DNA from: JBDKTH01 sp964558295
GTDB lineage: Bacteria > Planctomycetota > Planctomycetia > Pirellulales > Thermoguttaceae
Assembly: GCA_964558295.1 (NCBI GenBank)
Contig: CAZLDQ010000107.1
Span: 1-19,686 of the forward strand
Direction of reading: 5' to 3'
DNA length: 19,686 bases
Shown: positions 10,023-18,678 of the stretch, piece by piece
Layout of the letters: every line of letters starts with the position of its first letter
How positions within the stretch are numbered: position 1 is the stretch's first letter
The notes under the pieces: model-generated
Seen by the model: only the letters and a program-made list of their open reading frames with translations
Told to the model about the DNA's origin: nothing
The model's database searches: none
Program-made: the position numbers and the translations under genes

Positions 10023-11099
10023 ATGCGATTGACCTGGATTTTCGCGCTCCTCGCCTTCTGCGGGGCCACCTCGGCCCAGGCGGAAACCGGCTCCAACTGG
10101 ATGCTCAAGCTGACCCTCCAGGGGCGCCCAATCGAAGGAATGCCGCTCCACTGGAGCCAGGAGCAGGTCCACCTGTTGGGACGCGATGGGCAACTTTGGG
10201 AATTCTCTCCCAGCGACGCCCGCGACTATCAAAAGACATCCAACCGCTTCCAAAGCTACTCTACCTCCGAACTCCGGGCGATCCTCTTACGCGAATTGGG
10301 CGAGGGCGTGGAGGTCAGCGGCACGAGTCACTATCTCGTTGCGCACCCGAAAGGACAACGCGACCAATGGGCCGAGCGGTTTGAAGATCTCTACCGGTCG
10401 TTTGTCCATTACTTCGCGGTTCGTGGATTCCAGCTTTCCGAGCCGCCCGTGCCCCTCTTAGGGATCGTCTGCCGCAATCAGGCGGAGTTTCGTCGTTACG
10501 CGGCGAAGGAGGGAATCCCGGCCGGTGGCGTGCTTGGCTACTATTCCCCATTGACCAACCGGATCGTTGTCTACGATATGGACGGAGGTTCCTCCACCGC
10601 GACCGCGTGGCAGGACACCGCGGCGACGATCATCCACGAGGCCACCCATCAAACGGCCTTCAACACGGGGATTCACAGCCGCTATGTTCACCCCCCGGTC
10701 TGGGTGGCTGAGGGCCTGGCAACGATGTTTGAAGCCCCCGGCGTCTATGATTCACGCCGCTACGGCGAGCGGAGCGATCGGATCAACTACGGCCGGTTCC
10801 GCAGTTTCCAACAGATCCTGCCCAAACATCGACCCGAGTTGCTGGCGGAACTGGTTGCCAAAGACAGCCTCTTTCGGGTGGCCCCAGGGCTGGCTTATGC
10901 CGAGGCGTGGGCGTTTACCTTCTATCTGGTGGAAACCCAACCGCGGAAATATGCCGACTTTTTGGCCCGCACAGCCAAACGTTCCCCCTTTACTAACTAT
11001 TCCGCCGCCGCGCGCACCGCCGATTTCGTCGCCGTGTTCGGGTCCGATTGGCGCATGCTCGAGGCCCAGTTTTTGCGATTCATGGCTGGGCTCGACTAA
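10023..11099 (+). CDS. Exported DUF1570-type putative zinc metallopeptidase
   Basis: A 358-residue predicted secreted protein. Residues 1-20 (MRLTWIFALLAFCGATSAQA) form a signal peptide with AQA-E cleavage. The core has a gluzincin zinc site: H205-E206-x-x-H209 in IIHEATHQTAFN, with a likely third ligand Glu230 in PVWVAEGLATMFE. This order is typical of the DUF1570 domain found widely in planctomycetes. Upstream, residues 145-190 give VPLLGIVCRNQAEFRRYAA and GYYSPLTNRIVVYD, also typical of that family. The frame extends to 9813 and has another Met at 9990, but 10023 gives a clean signal peptide. Proteolytic activity is inferred; the substrate is unknown. Confidence 0.82.
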   Translation: MRLTWIFALLAFCGATSAQAETGSNWMLKLTLQGRPIEGMPLHWSQEQVHLLGRDGQLWEFSPSDARDYQKTSNRFQSYSTSELRAILLRELGEGVEVSGTSHYLVAHPKGQRDQWAERFEDLYRSFVHYFAVRGFQLSEPPVPLLGIVCRNQAEFRRYAAKEGIPAGGVLGYYSPLTNRIVVYDMDGGSSTATAWQDTAATIIHEATHQTAFNTGIHSRYVHPPVWVAEGLATMFEAPGVYDSRRYGERSDRINYGRFRSFQQILPKHRPELLAELVAKDSLFRVAPGLAYAEAWAFTFYLVETQPRKYADFLARTAKRSPFTNYSAAARTADFVAVFGSDWRMLEAQFLRFMAGLD

Positions 11100-11375
11100 A
11101 CCGCTCTGGGCCTCCTTTGTGGTTTTTCTCTCTCAGCCCACTCGCAAAGGGGGGCTCTTGCTCTGGTCCGTATCGCGACGTGTGTGGGCTTTAGGAGGAT
11201 CCCGTCCACAGGGGGTATCTGCCGAATGGGTAGTCCTTTGACCAGGAACAGAGCATGGCGTATAGAACTGTAGGCGCATGGGGGATGGACCTCTTGGTGA
11301 GCGTTCCTCCAGAGCCGTGGAACTCCCAATCCCCCAATCGGGTTCGACTTCTCTTGGCATGAAAAAGCGGTGACC

Positions 11376-13319
11376 ATGGACGACCGGGACTCGCTCGAAT
11401 CCTCCCGCGATACATGGGCCGAAGCGTTTGTTCAGACCCTCAGCCAGCAGCGTGGCCGAGTCCAGCAATATCTGGCAACGCAACGGCAACGGGTCCAGCA
11501 TGCGCAGACGGAACTCGCCGCCCAGATCGAGAAGATCACCGCCGAGTTGGCGCGGAGTGAGGGCCAACTCGCCTGCCAAAAGGAAGAGATCGAGCATCGC
11601 TCGGCGGAACTCCAACGCCAGATGGAGAGTCTGAGCCAGTTCAAGGAGGAGATCGACACCCGCCAAGGCTCCTGGCAGAAGACGCAAGAGCAGCTCATCG
11701 CGCAATACGAAGCTTTGGTCCAACGGGTCCAGCAGCAACAACAGGGTTGTACCGGCGGACAGGAGGATTTCGCCACACGGCAAAAGGAGCTCGAGGCGCT
11801 CGAAGCCCGGGTCCACCAAGAGCAGCACGCCTTGGAACTAGCCCGCCAGGAACACGCCGCCCAGGTCGAGCATGTGACCAGTCTGCGGGAGCGTTTGGAA
11901 GCCGAGTTGGCCGCGCTCGATGCGGAACGGGAAAAGGTTGCCAGCCAGCGGATTCATACCCAAGCCCAGCGCCGCCGAATCGCCGAGGAATTCCAGCAAC
12001 AGCGGGCCGCGCACGTCAAGTACATGCAGCGCCGCCAGGCGGAGCTGGAAGCCCTGCAAACCGAACTCAACGCCAAGCTGGAAGCCACCAACGAACGCGA
12101 GAGCAAGCTCCGCGAGGAGTTGAACGTCGCTCGGGAAGCCCAGGCTGCGCTGGAAACCGAACGGGCCACGGCCGCCCAACGGGAGACCAGACTTCAGGCG
12201 GAACTCACCGCCGCTCAGGACGCACAGGCCCAGTTCCAACGCGAACTCGGCGCGGCCAGTGAACGCGAGACAAAACTCCGTGCGGAATTGATGACCGCCC
12301 AGAGTGCGCAGAACGAACTGGAAAACCAACTGGCCGCCGCCGCCGAGCGGGAAGCCAAACTCCGTGGCGAATGGAAGCAAGCCAGCGCTGCGCGCGACGA
12401 GTTGGAGGCCAACCTCGCCGAGGCCGCCCGGCGCGAAACCCAGCTGCGCGCCGAGTTGCAGACCGCCCGCCAACGCGAGGAGGCCCTCGAGAATGAACTC
12501 GAATCGTTGCGCCAGCGCTGCCAATCGCTCGAAGCGGAGGCTTCCCAACGGCCGGCAGGCAACACGGTCGAATGGCAGAAGTACGAAGACCTCCAGGCCG
12601 AACGCGATCAACTCGCCAAACAACTGGCGGAGCTCGAAGCACGAGGGCCGGCAGATTCCTCGGGTGGAGGCGAATACCGGCGCCGCTATGAACTGGCGAT
12701 GGACGATGTCCGCGAGATGAAAGCTCGCGTGCAGGAACTGGAAAAGCAGTTGGCCCAGGCCCGTGCGGCCAATCCGTCCGCGTCTTCGACCTCGTCCAAA
12801 GGCGGCCTCGACTGGGAGGCCGAAAAACGCCGGATCATGGCCGCCCTCGAAGCCGAGGGAGACGACGAGGATCCCGAGGCGGTTCAGGAACGAATCCGGA
12901 TCCAGGACGTGATCCGTACCACCGAACAGGCGCTCGCCGAACGCGACCAGGAAATCGAAAGCCTGCAGCGCATTTTGGAGGATCAGAGCAAGAACCTCGG
13001 TTCCGTCGCCGTGGGGGCCGCCGCCCTCGGCGCCGTGTTAGACCAGGACGCGATCATCCAGGAGGAACGCGAGAACCTCCGCCGCCTCCAAACCGAGTGG
13101 GAGGAAAAGCTCCGCCAGGCCGAAATCGAAATCTCGATCGAACGCGCCAAGATCGCCCGCGAACGGAGCCAGATCGAAGATCGACTCAAAGAACTCGAAG
13201 CACGCCTGGAAACCACCCAGACCGACTCCGACGGAGCGGAAAAGCCCGGCCCCGCCGATAAACCGGCCCGCGGCCGCTGGCTCGCCCGCCTGGGACTCAA
13301 AGATCTCGAAGACGAATAG
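11376..13319 (+). CDS. Long coiled-coil protein with 28-residue repeats
   Basis: A 647-residue, very Glu/Gln/Ala/Arg-rich protein, almost continuous coiled coil over residues 25-390 and again over 530-630. No signal peptide or Walker motif is visible, so it is not an SMC ATPase. Residues about 225-364 hold five tandem 28-residue units (four heptads) keyed on E-R-E-[ST]-[KR]-L-x-x-E-L, spaced exactly 28 residues. A low-complexity Ser/Ala linker (about 475-490), a second helical part and a short Ala/Gly/Val segment (SVAVGAAALGAVL) follow. The chain ends in a basic-aromatic tail, RGRWLARLGLKDLEDE. ATG 11376 is preferred over GTG two codons upstream. A structural or scaffold role is likely, but no function can be assigned. 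Confidence 0.85.
   Translation: MDDRDSLESSRDTWAEAFVQTLSQQRGRVQQYLATQRQRVQHAQTELAAQIEKITAELARSEGQLACQKEEIEHRSAELQRQMESLSQFKEEIDTRQGSWQKTQEQLIAQYEALVQRVQQQQQGCTGGQEDFATRQKELEALEARVHQEQHALELARQEHAAQVEHVTSLRERLEAELAALDAEREKVASQRIHTQAQRRRIAEEFQQQRAAHVKYMQRRQAELEALQTELNAKLEATNERESKLREELNVAREAQAALETERATAAQRETRLQAELTAAQDAQAQFQRELGAASERETKLRAELMTAQSAQNELENQLAAAAEREAKLRGEWKQASAARDELEANLAEAARRETQLRAELQTARQREEALENELESLRQRCQSLEAEASQRPAGNTVEWQKYEDLQAERDQLAKQLAELEARGPADSSGGGEYRRRYELAMDDVREMKARVQELEKQLAQARAANPSASSTSSKGGLDWEAEKRRIMAALEAEGDDEDPEAVQERIRIQDVIRTTEQALAERDQEIESLQRILEDQSKNLGSVAVGAAALGAVLDQDAIIQEERENLRRLQTEWEEKLRQAEIEISIERAKIARERSQIEDRLKELEARLETTQTDSDGAEKPGPADKPARGRWLARLGLKDLEDE
12048..12467 (+). repeat. 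Five diverged 84-bp tandem units inside the coiled-coil gene
   Basis: The five units encode 28 residues each. The Glu of the repeated [EQR]-R-E-[STA]-[KRQ]-L signature recurs at exact 28-residue steps, and a sixth degenerate unit follows (RQRCQSLEAE). The DNA is recognisably related between units but diverged, which points to old duplication kept under protein-level selection. Confidence 0.75.
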
Positions 13320-13325
13320 CCGACG

Positions 13326-13369
13326 CCCCCTCCACAGAAACGTTCCTCGAACGCCTTTGGGGGTTTGTT
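13326..13369 (+). terminator. Possible intrinsic terminator of the coiled-coil gene
   Basis: CCCCC (13326-13330) can pair with GGGGG (13359-13363) around an inner CGTTC/GAACG stem (13341-13345 with 13349-13353). TTTGTTG follows at once. It lies 7 nt after the coiled-coil gene stop and before the convergent flavoprotein gene. The internal loops make it imperfect. Confidence 0.35.
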
Positions 13370-13396
13370 GACCAGACGCCCCCTTCAAAAAACCTG

Positions 13397-14575
13397 TCAG
13401 ACCGGAATCCATCCGTGCAGGGCTCGCCGCTCGTAGGACCGTCGGCCGGTGATCAGTTCGCGGGCAGTTGCGAGCTGCTCCTTCACGTTCCAGAGAAGTA
13501 CCCCGCGTACCCGTTCCTCGCGGAGATAATAGATCACCCCTTGGTGAAACGGTTCATGCCAGTCGGCCACGGTCTCCAAGTGGGGATCCAACTCGCCGAC
13601 AGCTTCGTAGCTGATCTCGAACAAGTCGGAGTAGACCACCGGGAGGTAATCGTAGGCCACACGTTGGCCGGCCATCGCCTGGCCGGCCAGTTGACCCATC
13701 GTGTTGGCGTTGTCTTCGTGTTCCGAGCGGAGATAGCCGTCCAGTGCCGAATTGTAGAAGGAGGCTACGTCGCCGGCGGCAAAGATGTCCGGATCCGTCG
13801 TGTGCAGCGCCGGATTCACGCGAATACCGTTGTCTACGGCCAGTCCCGCTGCCAGGGCCAACTCGACGTTCGGCTCGATGCCGATCCCCACCACGACTCC
13901 GTCGACAATCAGTCGCTCCCCTTGTTCCGTGGTCAGGGCCAGCCGGCCATTGTGCTCCGTCATGGTGGCCACAGTCTGTCCCGCGAGGACCTCGATCCCC
14001 TTGTGGCGGTAAAAGTCGTTGAGAAACAGGGCCAACTCAGCCGGAAACCGCTGGGCGCCGATCCCCATCTCGGGAAAGATCATCGTCACACTCTTGCCAA
14101 AGCCCGCCAAGGCCGCCGCCACCTCCGCGCCGATGAACCCCCCGCCAAGTATGGCAAATCGCTGTCCTTGCTCGGCCAAGCCCCGCAGACGGTAGTAGTC
14201 GTCCAGCGTGCGATAGTAGACCAAACGCTCGCTGTCAAAGGGCAACCGCCGGGGTGTGCCGCCGGTGGCCAAGAGGAGCTTCTGGTAACTGTAGACTGTG
14301 TTCCGGTCGTCCGTCACTTGGCGGTGGGTGCGGTCGATTCTCACCGCGCGGCGTCCGGGAGTGAGAATTGCTTCTTGGACCGCCGCACGACGCCAGATGC
14401 TTTCCAGCGGTCGCCCCTTCCAGAGCCCTTTAGAGAGCGGCGGACGATTGTACGGCGGGTGAGACTCCTCGGCAATCAGACCGATCGCACCGTCCGGGTC
14501 TACTTGGCGAATCCCCTCGACGGCCGCGTCGGCGGTCATTCCCCCGCCAATGATCAAGTATTTGTAGTTGGCCAT
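13397..14575 (-). CDS. FAD/NAD(P)-dependent oxidoreductase, AIF/ferredoxin-reductase-like
   Basis: A 392-residue flavoprotein with the two-dinucleotide-fold layout of ferredoxin/rubredoxin reductases and AIF-like proteins. The N-terminal FAD motif is IIGGGMTADAAV (8-19). The family signature PPYNRPPLSKGLW (40-52) follows, with LLATGGTPRRLP at 101-112. The NAD(P) fold has ILGGGFIGAEVA (142-153), and an acidic residue, Glu169, ends the next strand (IFPE), which favours NADH. FAD-binding DPDIFAAGDVASF spans 261-273. The C-terminal part (about 315-385) fits a reductase dimerisation domain. There are no redox cysteine pairs, so it is not a disulfide reductase. Met at 14575 is preferred over 14602 because MANYKYLIIGGG is a standard start. 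The redox partner is unknown; no ferredoxin gene lies nearby. Confidence 0.88.
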   Translation of the reverse strand: MANYKYLIIGGGMTADAAVEGIRQVDPDGAIGLIAEESHPPYNRPPLSKGLWKGRPLESIWRRAAVQEAILTPGRRAVRIDRTHRQVTDDRNTVYSYQKLLLATGGTPRRLPFDSERLVYYRTLDDYYRLRGLAEQGQRFAILGGGFIGAEVAAALAGFGKSVTMIFPEMGIGAQRFPAELALFLNDFYRHKGIEVLAGQTVATMTEHNGRLALTTEQGERLIVDGVVVGIGIEPNVELALAAGLAVDNGIRVNPALHTTDPDIFAAGDVASFYNSALDGYLRSEHEDNANTMGQLAGQAMAGQRVAYDYLPVVYSDLFEISYEAVGELDPHLETVADWHEPFHQGVIYYLREERVRGVLLWNVKEQLATARELITGRRSYERRALHGWIPV

Positions 14576-14875
14576 CTCGGTTGTCCCCCAGATCCCAGGC
14601 ATTGAATTCTATGCTCCCTGACAAGCCACCCCGCCGCGCGACAAAAAAGGCCCTGATCGTCGACGGCCAGATCGTGCGCGACAACTCGCCAGGCGAGGGC
14701 GGCGCTCCCGGCCGACTTCTCCATCCCCGATCAAGCGAGCATGCGACCGCCAACGTCGCTGGTCGCCCCAAGCGGCCGGGCTTGCCCGGCGCTGTTGTTG
14801 CCTGCTACAACATCCAGAGACCCTGACGGCGCGAGCCCCTCCAGGATATTGGCCTCTTCCCCCCGAGAATCGGCG
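14576..14875. other. Divergent intergenic region between the flavoprotein and asnB
   Basis: This 300-bp gap should contain promoters for both genes, but I could not identify a convincing one. It has a GC-rich palindrome GCCGGGC-TT-GCCCGGC (14775-14790). An open frame runs from 14741 into asnB, but its translation is Pro/Ser/Ala-rich and unlike the family N-terminus. No separate gene is supported. Confidence 0.45.
14775..14790. repeat. GCCGGGC-TT-GCCCGGC palindrome
   Basis: A perfect 7-bp inverted repeat around TT. A palindrome of the same design with a 2-nt centre, CGGTGGGC-AA-GCCCACCG, occurs at 19559-19576, so short GC-rich palindromes of this form may be dispersed in this genome. Confidence 0.35.
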
Positions 14876-16783
14876 ATGTGTGGTATTACCGGTGCCGTGT
14901 GGACCGACCCCAAGCGGGCTGTCGACGAGGCGACGCTTGCGCGTATGGTCGATGTCCTTCGCCACCGCGGGCCCGACGACCGAGGCACCTACACCGCCGA
15001 GTTGCACACCCGTACCGGTTCCCCCGGCGTGGCCCTCGGCCACCGCCGCCTCTCAATCATCGATCTGACCTGTGGCCATCAGCCGCTTGCCAACGAAGAC
15101 GGCTCGATCTGGCTGGTCTTCAACGGCGAAATCTACAACTACCGCGACCTGCGGCGGCGTCTGGAAGGCACTGGGCATCGATTTCAAACCGAGAGTGACA
15201 CGGAGACGATCCTCCATCTCTATGAAGACGAAGGACCGGCCTGTCTCGCACACCTCAACGGGATGTTTGCCCTGGCCCTTTGGGACGCCAACCAGCGCCA
15301 ACTGCTTTTGGCCCGCGACCGCTTGGGCAAGAAACCGCTCGTCTATCGCCACGAGCCGGGCCGGCTCTTGTTTGCCAGCGAACTGAAGAGTCTTCTGGAA
15401 GTGCCGGGCGTTCCGCGCGCGTTGGACCCCCAGGCGATTGACCTCTACTTGACTTACCAATACGTGCCTCATCCCTGGACGATCTTTCACGGGATCGCCA
15501 AGTTGCCACCGGCCCATTATGCCCTCTACCGTGATGGGCAACTCGAGGTGCGCCCGTATTGGGAACCCGACTTCAACCGTGAAGATCAACGCCCCGCCGA
15601 AGAGTATGCGGAAGAACTGCGGTCGCTGCTCACTTCGGCCGTGGCGATGCGCCTGCAGAGCGACGTCCCCTTGGGAGCGTTTCTCTCCGGCGGGATCGAC
15701 TCGACGATCATCGTCGGCCTCATGCAGAAGCTCTGCCAGGAGCCGGTACGCACGTTTTCCATCGGCTTCCCCGTGCCCGAGTACGACGAAACCCGCTATG
15801 CGGCCGCCGTGGCTCGGCAGTTCGGCACGATCCATCAGGAGTTCTGCGTGGAGCCGGACGCGGTGGGCGTGCTCGACCAATTGGTGTGGCATTACGACGA
15901 GCCGTTTGCCGATAGCTCGGCCGTGCCCACCTGGTATGTCTCAAAACTGACGCGCGAGCACGTCACCGTGGCCTTGACCGGCGATGGCGGCGACGAGCTG
16001 TTTGTCGGCTATCCGCGGTATCGGGCCGTTTGGCTGGCCGACGGGTTCGATCGGCTCCCTGCCGGTTTGCGCCACCTGCTGGCCGGCCGCTTTTGGCAGA
16101 AGCTGCCCGGCAGCGTGCGGCAGAAATCGGTGCTCCGACGCCTGAAGCGGTTCACGGAAGCGCTGGGCCAAGCCCCGGCACGGCGCTATTTGGAATGGAT
16201 TTCGATCTTCAATGAAGCCCGTCGGGCGGAACTCTACCAAGACGACTTTCTCGCCGAACTTCCTGACGCCGACCCCTTGGAGTTTCTCGCGTCCGCCTAC
16301 CGCCGTTGCCTCGCCCGCGACCCCGTCACCGCTACGAGCCTTACCGATCTGGTGACCTATCTCCCATGCGACCTGATGACGAAAGTCGACATTGCCTCGA
16401 TGGCCCACGGACTGGAGTGCCGGGCGCCGTTTCTGGACTATCGGGTCGTGGAACTGGCGGCAAGGATCCCCTTGCGCATGAAGTTTCGCCGAGGACAAGG
16501 AAAGCGCATCTTGCGGGAGACGTTTCCCGACCTCCTCCCCCCAGCCGTTAAGCGGCGTAAGAAGATGGGGTTCGGCGTTCCCTTGGACCATTGGTTCCGG
16601 GGGCCGCTGGCTGGGTTCGCCCGGGAAGTGCTCCTCGACTCACGGACCAGAGAACGCGGTCTGTTTCGTCCGGAAGTCGTTCAACGGCTTGTCGAATCCC
16701 ACCTTGCCGGGCTGTTTGACCATAGCTATCGCCTCTGGGCGCTGCTGGTATTAGAGTTATGGCAGCGACGTTGGGTGGACTGA
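14876..16783 (+). CDS. asnB: Glutamine-hydrolysing asparagine synthetase-type amidotransferase
   Basis: A 635-residue class-II glutamine amidotransferase fused to an ATP-pyrophosphatase synthetase domain. Glutamine supplies ammonia to an adenylated carboxylate, in the classical case aspartate to asparagine. Start MCGITGAVW exposes nucleophile Cys2 after Met removal. Other glutaminase motifs are RHRGPDDRG (29-37), GHRRLSIIDL (55-64) and FNGEIYNYRDLR (82-93). The synthetase PP-loop is FLSGGIDST (269-277), followed by TGDGGDELFVGYPRY and, near residue 500, DLMTKVDIASMAHGLECRAP. Length and C-terminal signature (HSYRLWALLVLELW) fit AsnB and also the related amidotransferases of polysaccharide clusters. 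No polysaccharide genes are adjacent, so a true asparagine synthetase is the simpler reading. Confidence 0.92.
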   Translation: MCGITGAVWTDPKRAVDEATLARMVDVLRHRGPDDRGTYTAELHTRTGSPGVALGHRRLSIIDLTCGHQPLANEDGSIWLVFNGEIYNYRDLRRRLEGTGHRFQTESDTETILHLYEDEGPACLAHLNGMFALALWDANQRQLLLARDRLGKKPLVYRHEPGRLLFASELKSLLEVPGVPRALDPQAIDLYLTYQYVPHPWTIFHGIAKLPPAHYALYRDGQLEVRPYWEPDFNREDQRPAEEYAEELRSLLTSAVAMRLQSDVPLGAFLSGGIDSTIIVGLMQKLCQEPVRTFSIGFPVPEYDETRYAAAVARQFGTIHQEFCVEPDAVGVLDQLVWHYDEPFADSSAVPTWYVSKLTREHVTVALTGDGGDELFVGYPRYRAVWLADGFDRLPAGLRHLLAGRFWQKLPGSVRQKSVLRRLKRFTEALGQAPARRYLEWISIFNEARRAELYQDDFLAELPDADPLEFLASAYRRCLARDPVTATSLTDLVTYLPCDLMTKVDIASMAHGLECRAPFLDYRVVELAARIPLRMKFRRGQGKRILRETFPDLLPPAVKRRKKMGFGVPLDHWFRGPLAGFAREVLLDSRTRERGLFRPEVVQRLVESHLAGLFDHSYRLWALLVLELWQRRWVD

Positions 16784-16816
16784 AACACGCGGAACTGCCG
16801 GGCTGGTCTCGTGTTT
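16783..16816 (+). terminator. AAACACG/CGTGTTT inverted repeat after asnB
   Basis: A perfect 7-bp inverted repeat (16783-16789 with 16810-16816) with a 20-nt loop overlaps the last base of the asnB stop codon. The arms are A-rich on the left and T-rich on the right, as in many bidirectional terminators, but GC content is modest and no long T-tract follows. Confidence 0.3.
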
Positions 16817-16962
16817 GCTTCCCCAAATTGCCGACATAGACAGCGGCTTCTCTGCTGGCACTCTTATGGTGCAAAAATAATCCAAAGGGGGCGGGGCTAA
16901 CAACCGGGAGGACACCGCGCGAATCCGTAGTGAGAACGACTCCGCCCCACTTCCCACTCCTC

Positions 16963-16991
16963 TTCAGACGATTCGGAAAACCCGATAAAAT
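16963..16991 (+). promoter_or_regulatory. Putative sigma-70-type promoter for glgC
   Basis: TTCAGA (16963-16968) and TAAAAT (16986-16991) are separated by exactly 17 nt. They match TTGACA at 4 of 6 and TATAAT at 5 of 6 positions. Transcription would start near 16998 and give a leader of about 50 nt containing the GAGGAGG ribosome-binding site. This is the most convincing promoter I see in the window. Confidence 0.45.
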
Positions 16992-17046
16992 ACGCTGAAG
17001 CGGAAAACCTTACTGACTGCATGGTGGCATCAAACGAGGAGGCAAC

Positions 17047-18300
17047 ATGAAGGATAAAGTGGTCACGGTGATCTTGGCCGGAGGAAAAGGCTCACGATTG
17101 GAACCGCTGACGCGCGACCGAGCCAAGCCGGCTGTCCCCTTTGGCGGTGCCTATCGGATCATCGACTTTACCCTCTCGAACTGTCTGAATAGCGGGCTGC
17201 GCAAGATCCTTGTGTTGACCCAGTACAAGGCGATGAGCCTCGACCGGCATATCAACATGGGCTGGCAGCGCTATTTCTGCCGGGAACTGGGCGAATTCGC
17301 CGACGTCGTTCCCCCACAGCAGCGGATCGACGAGAGCTGGTATCAGGGCACGGCCGACGCCGTCTACCAGAATATCTACACGATGGAAAAGGAACGCCCC
17401 GAGTTTGTCATGATCCTCGCCGGCGATCACATCTATAAGATGGACTATAGCCAACTGCTGGAGTTTCACATCGCCAACCGGGCTGACGCGACGATCGGCG
17501 TTTTGCGCCGCCATCGGACCGAAGCGGCCCTGCAGTTCGGCGTCATGGAGATCGAGCCCGATAGCCGCGTGGTCGGCTTCGAGGAAAAGCCGGCCGATCC
17601 GAAGCCGATTCCCGGCGACGACCAGTACTGCTTCGCCTCGATGGGGATCTATGTGTTCACGGCACGCTTCCTCTTCGAGGAACTCTGTCGCGACGCCACG
17701 CGGCGCGGCAGCCGCCACGACTTCGGCAAGGATATCATCCCGGCGATCCTCTCCACGAACCGCGTGTTCGCCTATCCCTTCCGCGATGAGAACCGCAAGC
17801 AAGACGCCTACTGGCGCGACGTAGGGACATTGGACGCCTACTATGAAGCCAACATGGACCTGATTTCGGTCGACCCCCAGTTGAACATGTACGACAAAGA
17901 GTGGCCGATCCGCACCTATCAGCCGAACATTCCACCGCCAAAGTTCGTCTTCAACGACGCCACGCGCCGCGGTTATGCCGTCGATAGCATCGTCTGCCTA
18001 GGAACGATCATCTCCGGCGGCCGCGTCTCCCAGTCGATCCTCGGCCCGCAAACGCGGATCAACAGCTTCGCCGAAGTCGAAGGCTCGATCCTCTTTGGCC
18101 GCTGCGATATCGGCCGGCACGCCAAGATCCGCCGGGCGATCATCGACAAAGACGTGAACATCCCCGCCGGGATCGAGATCGGCTACGACCACGACCTGGA
18201 TCGCCGGCGCGGCTTCACCGTGACCGACGACGGCCTGACCGTCATTGCCAAGGCCGAGGGGGCCGACCACTTCTTCGAGGCCGTCAAAGCCGCCAGTTAA
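17047..18300 (+). CDS. glgC: Glucose-1-phosphate adenylyltransferase (ADP-glucose pyrophosphorylase)
   Basis: Makes ADP-glucose from ATP and glucose-1-phosphate, the committed step of bacterial glycogen synthesis. The protein is 417 residues, normal length. The nucleotidyltransferase domain shows VILAGGKGSRLEPLT (8-22), KPAVPFGGAYRIIDF (27-41), the WYQGTADAVYQN ATP-site segment (98-109), GDHIYKMDY with catalytic Asp127, and FEEKP with substrate Lys181. A C-terminal left-handed beta-helix follows (SGGRVSQSIL..., then IDKDVNIPAGIEIG). ATG 17047 has GAGGAGG (17036-17042) 4 nt upstream, a close but strong ribosome-binding site. The gene stands alone; no glgA, glgB or glgP is adjacent. Allosteric control by glycolytic intermediates is typical of the family but cannot be read here. 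Confidence 0.97.
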   Translation: MKDKVVTVILAGGKGSRLEPLTRDRAKPAVPFGGAYRIIDFTLSNCLNSGLRKILVLTQYKAMSLDRHINMGWQRYFCRELGEFADVVPPQQRIDESWYQGTADAVYQNIYTMEKERPEFVMILAGDHIYKMDYSQLLEFHIANRADATIGVLRRHRTEAALQFGVMEIEPDSRVVGFEEKPADPKPIPGDDQYCFASMGIYVFTARFLFEELCRDATRRGSRHDFGKDIIPAILSTNRVFAYPFRDENRKQDAYWRDVGTLDAYYEANMDLISVDPQLNMYDKEWPIRTYQPNIPPPKFVFNDATRRGYAVDSIVCLGTIISGGRVSQSILGPQTRINSFAEVEGSILFGRCDIGRHAKIRRAIIDKDVNIPAGIEIGYDHDLDRRRGFTVTDDGLTVIAKAEGADHFFEAVKAAS

Positions 18301-18373
18301 CGCGGCCGTGTGGTTTCGACTAGCCTGAGGCGAGTGTTTTGCCATAGAGAAAGAAGAGGAAGGATCACGAAAC

Positions 18374-18442
18374 CACGAGAGCACAAAAAACGAGGATGAC
18401 TGGGGTAGGCTCGTGCATTGGGCCTTGGGTTGTGCTTTCGTG
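18374..18442 (+). other. 13-bp imperfect inverted repeat after glgC
   Basis: CACGAGAGCACAA (18374-18386) and TTGTGCTTTCGTG (18430-18442) can pair over all 13 positions in plus-strand RNA, with one G-U wobble. The 43-nt interval is long and no T-tract follows. It lies 73 nt after the glgC stop and may be a 3'-end structure or a dispersed repeat. Confidence 0.3.
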
Positions 18443-18678
18443 AACCTTTCGTCTTCTTGAAGCTGAAACACGTCATCCACCTCTTGCCCCGATTCGGTCA
18501 GAGAAAGGAAGCCGAACGCCCGTCGATTCGATCCAGTTCCCCGTCGCTTGACACGCCGCTACCAGTGAAGCATCAGACCTTCCCACAGCAGAGGGGGGGG
18601 TGGCGGGGTTTTTGTATTTGAGGGATCGCCACAGAGGGGGCCGACAGCCTTGCCGCGATCCGTGAGAGAATTCAGCGC

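Noticed and set aside
11255..11362. 35-codon ORF (MAYRTVGAWGMDLL...) just before the coiled-coil gene
   Set aside because: Its ribosome-binding site is poor and the translation is Pro/Ser/Asn-rich with no conserved look. It was kept out for lack of support.
14741..14875. N-terminal extension of asnB to 14741
   Set aside because: The glutaminase domain needs Cys at position 2 after the initiator Met, and MCGITG begins at 14876. An extension would abolish the N-terminal nucleophile.
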